Part shown: positions 1 through 12,400 of the stretch, one piece after another | Layout of the letters: every line of letters begins with the position of its first letter | Numbering within the stretch: position 1 is the first letter of the stretch | From: Orthonyx spaldingii | Taxonomy: Eukaryota; Chordata; Aves; Passeriformes; Orthonychidae | Direction: 5' to 3' | DNA: 64,000 nt | Assembly: GCA_013397795.1 (NCBI GenBank) | Contig: VZTJ01001437.1 | Coordinates: 219,452 to 283,451, forward strand | Made by a program: the position numbers and the translations under genes | Notes under the pieces: model-generated | Database searches by the model: none | What the model was told of the DNA's origin: nothing | Seen by the model: only the letters and a program-made list of their open reading frames with translations

Positions 1-440
1 CGGCGGCGCGGGGTCAGCGCTGGGCCCGGTGGCGGCGAGCGGAGCCTCGGGCGCTGGGCGAGCGGGGCCCCGCCGCCCCCGCCCGCTCGTCAGCGCGGCG
101 GCGCCTCGTTGTTTCCCCCCCGCGCCGGGCCGCGGACGGGGACCCGCCGTGCTCCCTCCGTCCCCGGGCCGTCCGCCTGCCGCAGCCGCCTCCGTCTCTT
201 CGGGCGGGCGCTCGCCGCGTCCTCCCCGAAATAGGCTCCCCTCCGCCAGCGGCTAAGTAGAAGTGCTGCGCCGGAGGATGCGGCCGCTGTTGCTGGAGGG
301 AGTTGGGCACTTTTGGCATCATGGAGGTGGGAAGGAGAGGGGCCGACACCGGAGGTTCGTCCCCGTGGGGAAGGCGCCCTCGGGGGCGGCCGGTTTTGCG
401 GCCAGAAGTGACAGGGCGCCTTGCGGCCGCCACGGAATGA
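1..440 (+). promoter_or_regulatory. TLK1: CpG island promoter of TLK1 (left part cut by the window edge)
   Basis: The first 440 bases are very rich in G, C and CpG, while the following 24 kb is AT-rich and CpG-poor. A GC box of Sp/KLF type is visible at 73-86. No TATA box is seen, as is usual for CpG-island housekeeping promoters. The island contains the first coding exon (ATG at 321), so the transcription start should lie in roughly the first 250 bases or left of the window; the sequence does not fix it. Open reading frames on both strands here are a by-product of the high GC content. Whether a divergent transcript starts leftwards cannot be told. Confidence 0.8.
321..354 (+). CDS. TLK1: TLK1 exon 1, coding part (residues 1-12)
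   Basis: ATG at 321 has a strong context (A at -3, G at +4). A TAG in the same frame at 258-260 closes the frame upstream. Ending the exon at 354 (GGAG then GTTCGT) leaves one G that completes a GGA glycine codon with the first two bases of exon 2. This gives MEVGRRGADTGG followed by AMDELHSLD in frame. The same split glycine precedes AMDELHSLD in the human long isoform as I recall it, where a different exon supplies the N-terminus. An alternative donor at 326/327 (GAG then GTGGGA) would put the ATG out of frame. If that were used, translation would have to start at the ATG at 25166. The donor is not a strong consensus. Confidence 0.6.
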
Positions 441-3400
441 CTGCAACTTTCTCCTGTCCTCCATCACGCCTTCGATGATAATATTTTTCTCCTCCCTCCC
501 CTGCTCCTCCCCTCTTGTGTTACACCGACAGCGACAGCAGGGTGTTGTGGGTGTTTGCAGGGAATATCTGTATGAAGGTTATGAGCAAACAAGTCCCTTC
601 GCTGTTCCCTTTCGGGTATTGTCTGCTTTTCCTCCTTGTGTTGAAATGTGTTGCCACAAGATGTAGCAGTTATACAGCTAGTGAGTTGCTCGGTGCTTTT
701 AGCTAAAATAACTACTTGCTGAACGCCGATTAGTGGCGGAGGAGAACTTTTATGCACAGATACTTGCATACCGAGCAGTTGTATAATTTTAATTGATTTG
801 CCCCAGTTTAATGAATACCGTGTAGCATTCCTTGTAACATCTGCAAAACGTCATAGCCCAAGCAGGAAACTTGCTAACTTAAAATAGAAATAGTTGCAAA
901 GATGGGGAGTCTTTGTTTTTTAGGTCTTCCTGTAGTTGCTTGCTTTCTTGGGTTTATTTTTTGGTTGATAAGCAGTGTAGGGACTTGGTAACAGGGATTC
1001 GACATCCTGAAAACGTATAACGCAGTCCGGTTTCTCCATTTTTCCGCACCGGTAGTTGTCAGACTTGTATCACTCTGTGTCACTTTTGCACACGCTCCTG
1101 CAGGTAGATTGACATGAAATGCTCTAGAAAATACCTGGGAAGGCATTATGGTATATGTTAAAGATGCTGAGTAAAGTGGCAGGCATTTTGTGCTCATCTT
1201 CTCTGGGAGACCAAAGCTGTTAGAAAAACGACAATGACCAGCCAAATTCGTAGCTTTAAGTTTATTGAGAGTAGGTTTCTTCACTGTTGCAACTCTTGTT
1301 ATGAATATGCATGTAATATCTATATGTAGGATATTTTTTGGATGTATTTCAAATATCTGCCATACAAGCTTGAAATTATTATTGCAGGATAAATTATGTA
1401 TCTATTTATTTTAACAAAAAATGGTGGTCCTTGAGTACCTCTATTGAGACAAGAAAAATATTTTTTGTGAAACTCATTTTTAATATGATGATGATGCTTT
1501 TTACATTTTTCTTTCTTACAACTCATGCTGTTGGGCTTTTCTGGGTACTGTAATTTGCATCCTCTAATACAGATCGTGGAGTTAAAAGTAATCAAAACCT
1601 TGGTGTTTGCTTGGTACTCTGATGTGCTGTCTTTGCACGGTGTTCCTGGGTTGCCTTTAATTGTGTGTCCTCACTAGGTAGCTCTGAAAATCAACGTAAG
1701 CTGCCATGCTTGGGTTTATGTTTTGCATCCATGCTTGTGGGATGTTATCAACACATCTTACTTTATGTATGTACATTTTACAATGAAGTATCTTGTCAGA
1801 AATCAGTAGGCCCTGAAATATAAATACGTCAGTATGTTCATAGACATTGACTTATCTATGTGAAAGGTTGATGCCAGATCAAACTAATAAGCATGCAATA
1901 TTTGCAGTGCAGTGTGTTTATAGGAGCCTGTGCTGTCATGAATTCTAAATTTGTGATACCTTGTGATGTTAACAGAGGTTGTGAGTTTTGGAGCAGTGCA
2001 CAAGGCTGCCGGCCCATACTGGATCACAGCTGCATCGCTACTGATGCCAGTTTTCAGTGGGTAATATTTACTGATACAGCACATTTGGCACTAGTGCAGA
2101 GTTTCTTTCCCAGCCTGGTCTTCTTGTTTGTGGATGAAAATCGCTTTGGTTGGCTCCTGTGAGCGTTATGTCCATGTTGCCTTTGGAAGTGCAGGCCTTC
2201 ACAGAGTGTATCGCCCATGCTGTGCTTGGTCTGACCTCACTTGTGAAGGTCTGGTATCAGCTCACGTGCCCCACATGGGCATTTGAAGATTCTGGTTTAT
2301 TAAGAACAGAAACCCTCAACACCTTGATTTAGGAAGTTCTGAAAATATTTTCTGAATCTCTAATGGGAAAAAAGAAAAGCTCTGGCATGTGTAACTATTG
2401 TATTGCACAACCTCATTAAAAAAAGAAATGGCAATACCTTGTGAGTATCGAAAGAGACTACTTGGAAAATGCAGGTGAAATTAGAGAAAATAATATTTTA
2501 AAAATATTTTAATCTTTTAAAATGCACTGCAACATTGCATCAACGTTTTCCATTGGATATTATCTTCTATATCTTGATCTAGAGTGGCCTCATGGCTTTG
2601 CTGTATTGATTTGAATTTGTTTTGAGGTTTTGAAATGAAAAGACTGGGATGGAATTGAATATGGTTGCATCTGTACACTTTTACTGTATAAGAACTGTCT
2701 CTTGTTTGCATTTCAGTATAGCTTGTAAATGTCTGTTGTTCTGTCAGCTGTTTTACATACCCATAACTTAGGTGTGGTATATGTGGTCACTTATTTCAGA
2801 GCCCTGCAGTAGATGCTATCAGGAATTTAGGAGGACTGTTACGCAGCATTATTTTACATACTGTACGTGTGATTGTGTGACTTGTGCCATAGCTCGCATA
2901 ATTGCAGTCACACAATTTCCTGTTTGAAGTTTCTTGACTTTTGTCTGCTTTATGTGTGTAACTAAAAATATTAAGGAGCATATCTGCAAAGTGCTGTTTT
3001 GTAAATGGAAAATGTTCAGGCCAATGCTGGCAAGGCAGAGAGTCAGAAGAGATTTCATAGATTGCCTTGGGTTGGAAGGGACTGTAAAGGTCATTTAGTT
3101 CCAACCCCCTGCCATGGGCAAGGATACCTTCCACTAGACCAGGTTGCTCAAAGCCCCATTCAGCTTGGCCTTGAACACTTCCAGGGATGCGGCAGGCACA
3201 AGTCCACAACTACCAGAGGGTCAACCTCTGTTCCAGAGTCTCACCACCCTCAAAGTAAATAATTTATTCCTAATATCTAATCTAAATCTACTCTGTATCA
3301 GTTTAAAGCCGTTGTCCCTTGTCCTGTCCCTCCATGCTGTTGTAAAAAGTGTCTGCCCAGCTTTCTTGTAAAGCCTCCTTTGGGTACTGGAAGGTGCTCT

Positions 3401-6400
3401 AAGGTCTCCCTTGGAGCCTTCTCTTCTCCAGGCTGAACAGCCCCAACTCTCTCAGCCTGTCTTCATAGCAGAGATGCTCCAGCCCTCTGATCATCTTCGT
3501 GGCCTTTGGCTGGGTTCCTCCAGCAGGTTCACATCCTTCTTGTGTTGAGGCCCCTGAGCTGAACACTGCTCTTCAGGTGGGGTCTCAGCAGAGCGGAGTA
3601 GAGGGGGATTCTGCCCCTCTGCTAAAAGCAAAATAGAATGCCAAGTAGAACCTTGAATTAACACAGCAAGAATGCAAATTTCAGTTTTCAGATTTGAGCC
3701 CAAATTAATATATGATGGCAAAATGGTAAGTGAGCATATACAATGTATTTGACAGTCTTTGAAGAAGTTATGTTGTATGTGTAGCAAATTTGGTTGGTAA
3801 CTTTTTTCCTAAAATTTGATAAATGTGTATTATTTGTATTTATTGTTACCTGAAATGTGATGATGGCTGTGTGTCTGAGCACAAAGGTACAGTTTATTTC
3901 CTCCTCAAGTTTCCAGTCTGGAAAATGCTTGCAGATGCCAGGTTGTATCTCTGTGCTACATACAATATATTAGTCCATGAACACAAAAGCCACCTGAATC
4001 TTACTAAAACTTCCAGAGCTGTTGTTTTCTGTTGTTTGCTTGTAGTGCAAAACCTCAACTACTTTATTTGCTTTAACAGGGAGTTCTCAGTAAGTTTGTT
4101 GTTTTTTATCATTCAACTGTAGATTAAAATTTTTATGGATTTGGCCAGTTTATGTGGGAGCAGAGAAGAACAGGAACACTTTTTGTATTTAAAAATGGTG
4201 GCTTATTTTTACTCAGAATGAGCACAGCAATCATAAAAGGTTTAGGCTGGCTGTAGCATGAGCAGGTGTTGTCTGAGATTAATGTTGTGCCAGTGATGCA
4301 CACAAATTCTAGTTTGATATTATTGCTGGTTTTGTTGAAGATGTGATTCTCATAGTAAGCTGATGCTTATGCCAAATTCTTAGGAGTTCTTGTACCATAT
4401 CCAAATGAGAAATGGGAAAAGAAACCTTTTTTAATACAGATCCCTGTTTAAATCTGGTTTCTAAAAGGCAAGTGCTGTAGCGAATAGAGTAAATTAGTCC
4501 TTGGCCAACTGTTTTGTTCTAATTCTGTTTTATTCTGCCTGGAATGGAATTTCCCATTAACCTATTCCATTTTAAATGGAGATAATAAATAAAAACATCC
4601 TGTCCTTATGTTGATTCTATCTCCATTCAAATTAAAAACTTGTAATTTCTCTCATTTTTTCTCCTCTATGTTTTTTTCTTGTTTACTTTTTCTTTCAGCA
4701 AGTAATTTTTTTCTCCATCAAGCTGGAGTAAACTTGCTTATTAGTAATAACTGTGGTCTGCAGTTAGTCTTGACATTTCTTTGGATTTTCGTAGAGCCTG
4801 ATAATCCTTAATGCTTGCAAAATACTGGTGTGACTGCTGGGAAACACTACCATATATATGTTCATCATGATCAAAGTTAGTTCTATAGAATTTTGCTACC
4901 TTAAGAATTGAGATTATGGAAATATGACAAGCTTAAATAATCTTTTATGCTTTTGGTGTTCTTGGTATAAGGTTTTGTTTTGAAGTAGTACTTGCTCCCA
5001 ATTCATTTGCTCCCATACTAAATTCTTTGCTTCCATGCTGACCTTTTTTACACAAGAAAAAATGTTAAAGTTAGTAACTTGTGTTTATGCAGTACAGTAT
5101 TTCCTGAACTGCAGCTAAAAAGCATAAAAGCACACAAGTGGGAGGAAGAAAAGCTTTACGAACTTCTTTCTGTTTGGCTTGGTGTGTTTCAGCTGTAAAA
5201 GAGGAAAAGGGAAGTTTGATTTGCCAAATTGCTCTGAGTGGATATGAAGGTGGGTAGAGGAAGAAGAGTGGTCAGGGTTTCTGTTGAGAATGCCAGTACT
5301 TCAGTTATGAACGTTGGGTTGGGAGCAGTTAAACGGAAGCTGGCCACCATAATTAATATAACCCAGTTTTTCATGTGTTGCAAGTGAAAAGCTTCTAATA
5401 GTTGCTGAAATAACAAGGAACAAGCACTGCACTTTATGCTCAGTACTTAAGGACAAGGTTCGCCAGCAGTAGGGAAGCGTTAGTGAGCATCAGAAGGTAT
5501 TTTGGATCCTCCATTTCCCATCATCCATCCTTATTGAGATGCTTTGTTTGGGATAGGAAATAAGGGTCTGCTTCCTTCCCAGGCACCTTCTCTCTGTTGG
5601 TCTTACTCCTTTCTTTCATTCCTGAGCAGAGCGCTGGGATATACCAGCAGAAAAGTCTTGGCACCTAGGCTTTGCCTGGGGAGGATGTGGTAGGTGGCAG
5701 GAACATGACTGCTTGAAAGCTTTAACCCACATCAAACTTAGTCCCGGAAGAAGGGAGCAGAAGGGCTGAAGTGAAGTTGGACATGCTGAAGGTGCTGGGG
5801 GAAGACTGGGACGGTGCGACCCTACGGGATGGGTCCGGGCTGGAGGCATTGACTGAAATCAGAGTGACTATATTATTAATTTTAATCACGATTTAAATCA
5901 GTGAGCAGGAAACCCTGATTAAATAATCGGTTTTAATTTTATTTTGCATTTGTACTTAATTATTTTTGCTAAAGAAAAGTTGATTCTAATTGGTCTAATT
6001 TGATCATACCTCTTGCTAAGCAGGAGGGGACACATCTCTATGCATTTATTTAAGGAGTTATGCAGCTTAGATTCTTAATGTTTAAGAAACATAATTCCCC
6101 ATGCTTTAGACAGTTTTTAGCTAACTTTGTTAGTTAAATAAAATGAATTCTAATTGTGCTACTTACATAATAAGAAACAAATATGTCCAAATGTGGTTTG
6201 CATTTAAATCAGATGAAAGAGAATTGTCTGTAGTTTTGTGAAATGAGTCAATTACTTCTGGTCACCGTGCCTTGTGAGATTTGGAGTCAATAGATCAAAT
6301 CCAGTCACCAGTCCTTTTTCATAATTTGGAAGAGAAAGTCAGGCTTTCCTGCTTTCCAAGTTGTCAGTTGTGTTTAGCAGTTCTGAGTGAACCAACTGTT

Positions 6401-9400
6401 GAAGTGGTTGAACAAATGAAAATGGCCAAAGCAGTTGCTGGTGAAAGCTGATCAAGTGCTTCAAAACCCCAATTCAGGCAGCTCACCCACAGCTTCCAGT
6501 GATGTGATGGTCTGGCTGCCAGCAGAGCATTAAAGTTTATACTGTTTGAATGTATTTTCCTCTTTTATGAATTTAATAGATCATAAAATTTAAACCTCAC
6601 CATGGATTCTTATCGCCCAAAAGCTTCGATTAAACATTTGGTGCTGAAGTGTATTTTAAAAATACACAAATAAGAATACCTGCTTTGTGCTCAATAACTT
6701 TACCTGGAGAGGCTCTGAAGCTGACAACTGTCCTCCAGGGATTTAGAGGGAAAGCTAGGGATTGCTGAGTGACTACACAACTGTGACAGGAATCTGGTCA
6801 CTTTGGAGTGGGAAAGTTAATTTACTGGAGCTTTGACGTGAAACTGGATGTCATGGAGCAGGTTGGTATTCCCTAGGACCATGACTGCTTGCTGAGAGGT
6901 GGCAGCAGGAGCATTAAGCAATGTATGCCCCCTCATCATATCTGCAGTTTTAAGTAGGTGAAAACTTAAGGCTGCAGTGCTTTCTTTATAATGTCCATAA
7001 GAACAAATCAGTCGGAACTTCAGATTTTAAGAGATGGGCATGGTCGTAAGAAACTCCAGAGTGACTTTTACAGGAAATGAAGCCTGACCATAATTATTTG
7101 GGGTACTGGGGAGTACTAGATTCCATTTCTATGGACTTCTAACAGATCTATACCTGTAAAAGAAAAATAACAATTTTTTTTAAGGAAGAAAGGAAATCCT
7201 GATGCTTTTAGAAAATTCTGTTGTGTGATGTTACATACACCCATCCTTTTAGCTATTTAATTTTGTTGTTTGAATTGAATTGAATTCAACTACCTTGAAC
7301 TGAAAGCATATAGATACTTGAAACACTGTGTCTTGCATCTGTAACTTTTGGTGGATTGCATTTTTTTTTTTTTAATACGTAAACAAACTTCTAAACTATA
7401 TGCTGAAAGGCAGGAAATTGGAAAGTAAGGTTACAAATAAATATACAAGTTTCATAAGTCGTGCAAGTCTGACACAGTATAATTTAGATCCTGGTCTTCC
7501 CTCTGTGGGTCTCTGATGCTCTTGGGATCATGTAGATTAAACAGCCAGAGGTGTTTCCCATTTCCTTTCTCCACCATGAAAGTCTTTGGCCTCTTGATTC
7601 TGTGGAGACAAGCTCAGATGATGCTACAAGTAGATTTTGTAACACTTCTTCTTTTCACTCCTGTGGCTTAGCCTAATCTGACCTGTACACTGCACAGCTG
7701 TATTTCATAATTATTGGGTTCGTTCTAGTTAATGCTATGTTCTCATAGGTTCCACAGTTTTGTCCTAAATTTTGCAACTGTACTTTAGCCAATGTTTTTA
7801 GTGTGTGCTCTAATACCCTCTTGCTAATTACTTTGCCTCTCAAGGATGTTATAGCCTTTGTTATTTCTTAGATTATTGTTAGTAAAAGTGATGAGAAAAG
7901 TAGTGTCCTTTAACAAGTTGATATTTTCATTATAAAGCAATTAGAAATAAAATCCACGCGTTATTAATAATAATCATTTTAACATCAGTAGAATATTCAA
8001 CAGTGGTGGCAGTCTAGGGGTGTTATTATCTTCATAAAGTAAGTTCTTTTGTTTTAACTGTGATAGCAGTGATTATAAAGAGTGGTTTTATCAGTATTAC
8101 TAAGGTTTTTGTTTGTTTTTTTTCGGGGATTTTTCTTTGCAGTTCACTTATTCTTTGAGCTGATGCCTGTTTGGGAGTTGTTGTTGTGTCTTTGATACAT
8201 GTTTTACCAACTTCTTGACTATTAAATTAATGTCATGGTTTAGTTTCAGTAGTTTTATTCACAGTACTAAGCTTTGGTAAGAGGTTCTCTTGTAAGTTTT
8301 CTATAAGCGTTAACTTCGAATAAAGTGGAGTAATTCTGGTTGTAGTACCTTGGTTCTTAGTCTTATGAAGGGTCATTATGAGGAGTTGGATTTTAGTATT
8401 TTAAAGTTACTGTAGGATTCAAATAGAAGTAATTCCTGAAGATGCAGGTTTAGAACTTTTAAATGAGATTAAAGAAGCACTTTTTGGTGTGCATGTTATG
8501 GCCTCAGTATGTGGCTGCTTTTTTAAAGTTCATTGCTTATTTAATTTACTTACACAATCAGATTGCACATTGCCTCTTTGCAATTAAATTGTATTATTAA
8601 ATGATTGTGATACAAATCATGCCTAGGAGAAGTTATACCAATATTCTAACTGTGAAAAGCAAGTATCATGTTGGCCTTTCTTGTTAGATGATACTTTGTG
8701 TTCCGCATCCATACATTATTTTTTTCAGTTGCTTACTTGGTACATGCTGCCACATATCCAGAACATGCAAGGGGTTACTATTAAGGAAGCAGTAATTTTA
8801 TATGTCCTGAATGTACACATTTTTATATATACACAAACCATTGTCTCAGTGAACTGTTTTATCATTAGGAATACTTGTTGCTGTTAGGACTCTGCATTTC
8901 ACAAAGCAATCTCGTAAACAAGCTAAACTTACACAAAGATTTTGCTGCTTTTTAGTAAAAATGTTCTAAATTCCTGTTGTTTATTATTACATACCTCTTA
9001 AAAACTTGTTTCACTTTTTCAAATATGTAGTTTTGTTAAACCTGATGATGATTGCAGATGGTACAAAATTTGGTAGCTGGATTAATCTTGCTAGTTTTGC
9101 CATGAGTTTTAGTTTTTTGCATTGCTGTTTGCTTTTAAACAAAAGGACAGAAACATGTAAAGTTCACAACAGCCTGGTTGTGCATTAGATGATACATTAA
9201 TATTGTACTTCTTGCATTTTCTCCCTATTTGTTATACTTGCAACATATATCATAATTTAGGTGTGAAATACTGAAGCTATGGCAATGAAACAATCTCCAG
9301 TAAATTACCTTAATAGTGATGGGGTTTGGGGTTTTTTCCCCCCATGTTGTGTGATTACTAGTTGACCTGATTTGTTCTCTTGGCTAAATCACAACATGCT

Positions 9401-12400
9401 GTTCTCTGAGCCTTTCACTTGTTTTTTTTCTTCCAGAGAAGTGCAAACAACAGGCACCAGTCTCGGCCAGCGTCTGACACCACCTTCCTCCTGTTTCCCT
9501 TAAATCTTTCTCTTCAAGTTTGTTCAGACCAAAAAAAAAAAAAGGAGTTTTTTACTGCTATTTTTACTTTTTTTTGTGTGTTGTTCTTCTAGCTTTGTAA
9601 TCCCATCTTTCTAAGGGAAGCAAGCACTGAGGCAGCAATACCAGTGATTGTCAGAAGTTGCAGAATTTGGCATTGTGCCACCATCCCTGCTGTCCCTGGG
9701 TGGGAAGTGTGCTCCCTCCTACACCACCAGGTCACTCAACCTGCCTTCTCCCACTGCCACTTTCCCATCCTGTCTGGTGCTGGGCTTCAAGGGTGACCTC
9801 CAGTACCATCCTGCTTCTCTGCTTCCCTGTGCTTCTCTAAGCAGTGGTCCTCCTGCCCAGTTTTCATTTGTGCACGCTGTTGATACTGCTGGCAGGAGGG
9901 CAGTCTTTAGCTGCAAGGAGTGGGTCGATGCAGTAGGAGCAGGAACCTTCTGGATGTTTGACCTCCCACGCTCAGCTGGAGGTGTGCTCAGTGACAGGGT
10001 GGTGCAGGGATGTACCCAGGAGTCTCCTCCCATGTCCCACAGCACATCACCATGCAGGAGCTCTCCTGCTGTAGTGCTGGCAGCAAGGGTGAGGACTTTA
10101 TGCAGTTAGGATTTCGTGCCACAGGCACCTGTGTCTAGAAAGACTGGAGAGGAATGCTTGTTTATCTGAGGTGTCAAAGTTCTCACTGACCACCAGTTAC
10201 CACTTGAGAAAAGATGAAATCCAGTGTTGGGGTTGTTGTGGGTAACAGTTCAAATGAGAGCTTTTTGGGAAATAACAGGTTTTGTTAGTATTTTTGCAGT
10301 CTTTAATGAAATTGCTCATGCTTTTTGGGGCTTAAATTTAGACAGATTGTTACAAACGCTTTTTGTTACATCCATTGAGTCATGGAATTTATTGGGTTTG
10401 TTGTATCAATGATCCAAAGGTAGTGAGAGGAAGAGCTTATTTCTGAAAAAAGAAGCCATTTTTAGTGGAGTTTTCTCATTTGGTAAATAATCTTGTTAGC
10501 AGGTAGTACTCACAGAACAATATTTTGTTGTGTGAAAGCAGTAAATGAAAGCAGTGAATGAGTGTTTCAGGTAACTACCAGAATAGGTAGCGTGACTAGC
10601 TGTTAGGGATGGAAAGGGTTTCATTAGAGACTAACCTGATTTTATTTTAGCAGTTAGACCCAAACCTGCCTTGGTGTACTCAGTCATTCGTGTTGATATT
10701 TGCTGCCTTGTATTTTAGAAGTTTTCCCGTGCTTAGACTTTATCTCACATTCATATTTACTGTGGCAGTGCGGGAGCTGAAAGGGATGTGGCTGCTGGCT
10801 CTAGGGGCGTGTGGTGTGTGTTGGCTCTACCCACAGTGGTAGCTCCTGCTGGGCACAGGCAGGGTGAGGAGGGCAGCCTCCAGCTCAGCCTGTTTGTTCT
10901 TCAGGGAACTGCTGTTGGTGAAACTTTCTCCTTGCTGATGTGTTTTTATTCAGTTGCTTTGACTAGTGCTTAAGTTTCAGTCTTGTTTTTGTCACTGAGA
11001 TAGCGCTAAAGCAGCAGGCTGGGGTGGGGAGTGTGGTGCGTGTGGTGGATGCCCCCATGCATCTGGAGACTCTTCAGGGCCTTTGCCGTGTCTAACCGTA
11101 AGGCACTGGTCTCATTTGGACTGTTTGTGCTCTCCTGCTGGTGGAGTTAAGCCTCATCTGGTTCTGGGTCCTGTCTTAAGTCCATCATATGTTTGGTGAC
11201 AGATACATTAGGTTTTAAAGCATTTTCCATGTGGTTAGCTGGTGCTTAGTTACCCCAAAGCGGATCAGTCGTATTAAATGTGCACCAGATAAAAGACATC
11301 CCGATTTGTCAGATGTTGGTGAGGTGTGCTGCTGCCTCCCAGTACCATGGTCTGGTCTGTCTCTGTCAAGTTGGCTGCAGGAAGTAGGCTCCACAAAGCC
11401 TCCTTTAACCATCCAAGGGATTTCGTGGTACTCCCCTGCCTCTGGTGTGAGCTATTTTAAGGAGAAAACCTGCTTTATCTCCTGTCAGATGGGGATGAGA
11501 GGTTGCATCACACTTGTTTTTGCTAAAATTATGCCTGCAGTGGTCCACAGAAGGCAATGGAACATCGTTATTCCTTAAGAATAAAAGTAATATGAGTGTT
11601 CAGGTGCTTCTACATGGTGGATGATGTTAATTACATATAAGTATTTGTACTGGTGTCTTGGAGTATGTTTTGAACATATTCCTGAAAATATTATTTTGTT
11701 TCTCAATTTGCAGTATCAAAGATGTGTAGCTCTGCTCTTTCCTAATTTCTGGTTGCCCGTAGGGCTTTAACTGCATTTACGTTTTGAAGTTTTATTCATG
11801 TGATTGCAGACTGTGTTCTACGAGGTTCGCTTAGCCAGCAAGATGGGCAGTTCTTAGGAAGAGACTGTGTTGAAAGGAATGAAAATCCCTTCTGTTTTCT
11901 TCTTCTAAAATTTGAATGAAAGTGATAGTATAGCAGAAAAGAAAGCTGGTTTAAAATTAGGCGATGCGCTTTGGATAGGAGAAATGGCTGTAATGCAAAT
12001 TTCTTTAATGATAATGCTGAGCAACACTAAAACTGAATTTTTGACAGATGATTACATAGGATGTTTCTTTGTGTGTGAACCGAGTGGGTTTTAAATTTTT
12101 AAAAATGTTCAGTACTCAAAGTTGCAACTGAATTCAGTGTATACTGTTGGTATCAACAGGCTTTATAACTGTGCTGTAAGAAGAATGAGTAAAAATCTTG
12201 AAGTATTTCCTGTCCCATAGCCTTTAAATTAATTATTTTACTGATTCATGTGTCATTTCATTTAAGTCTTTTTTTTCCTCTATCTGTAGAATGGGAGCAA
12301 TGCTGCAAGGTCCCAGAAAAATGTAGGTGTAGTCATTAATATGTCACCTGTGTGTGTGTGTAATTTGTTTAACCATGTTCTGAGAGTCTCCTCCCTACAA

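Noticed and set aside
327..332. Splice donor GTGGGA after ATGGAG as the end of exon 1
   Set aside because: It would put the ATG at 321 out of frame with exon 2, giving a short ORF ending within exon 2. The donor at 355 preserves the frame, so it is preferred, though the choice needs transcript data.
14..467. ORFs of 139 and 125 codons on the minus strand in the CpG island
   Set aside because: They are Arg/Pro/Gly-rich translations of GC-rich promoter sequence, resemble no protein, and lie over the TLK1 first exon. High GC content suppresses stop codons.
9648..10109. 153-codon open stretch on the + strand in intron 1
   Set aside because: It starts at TTG, matches no known protein, and has no intact exon context. 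It is also not the human long-isoform N-terminus of TLK1, which I looked for here.
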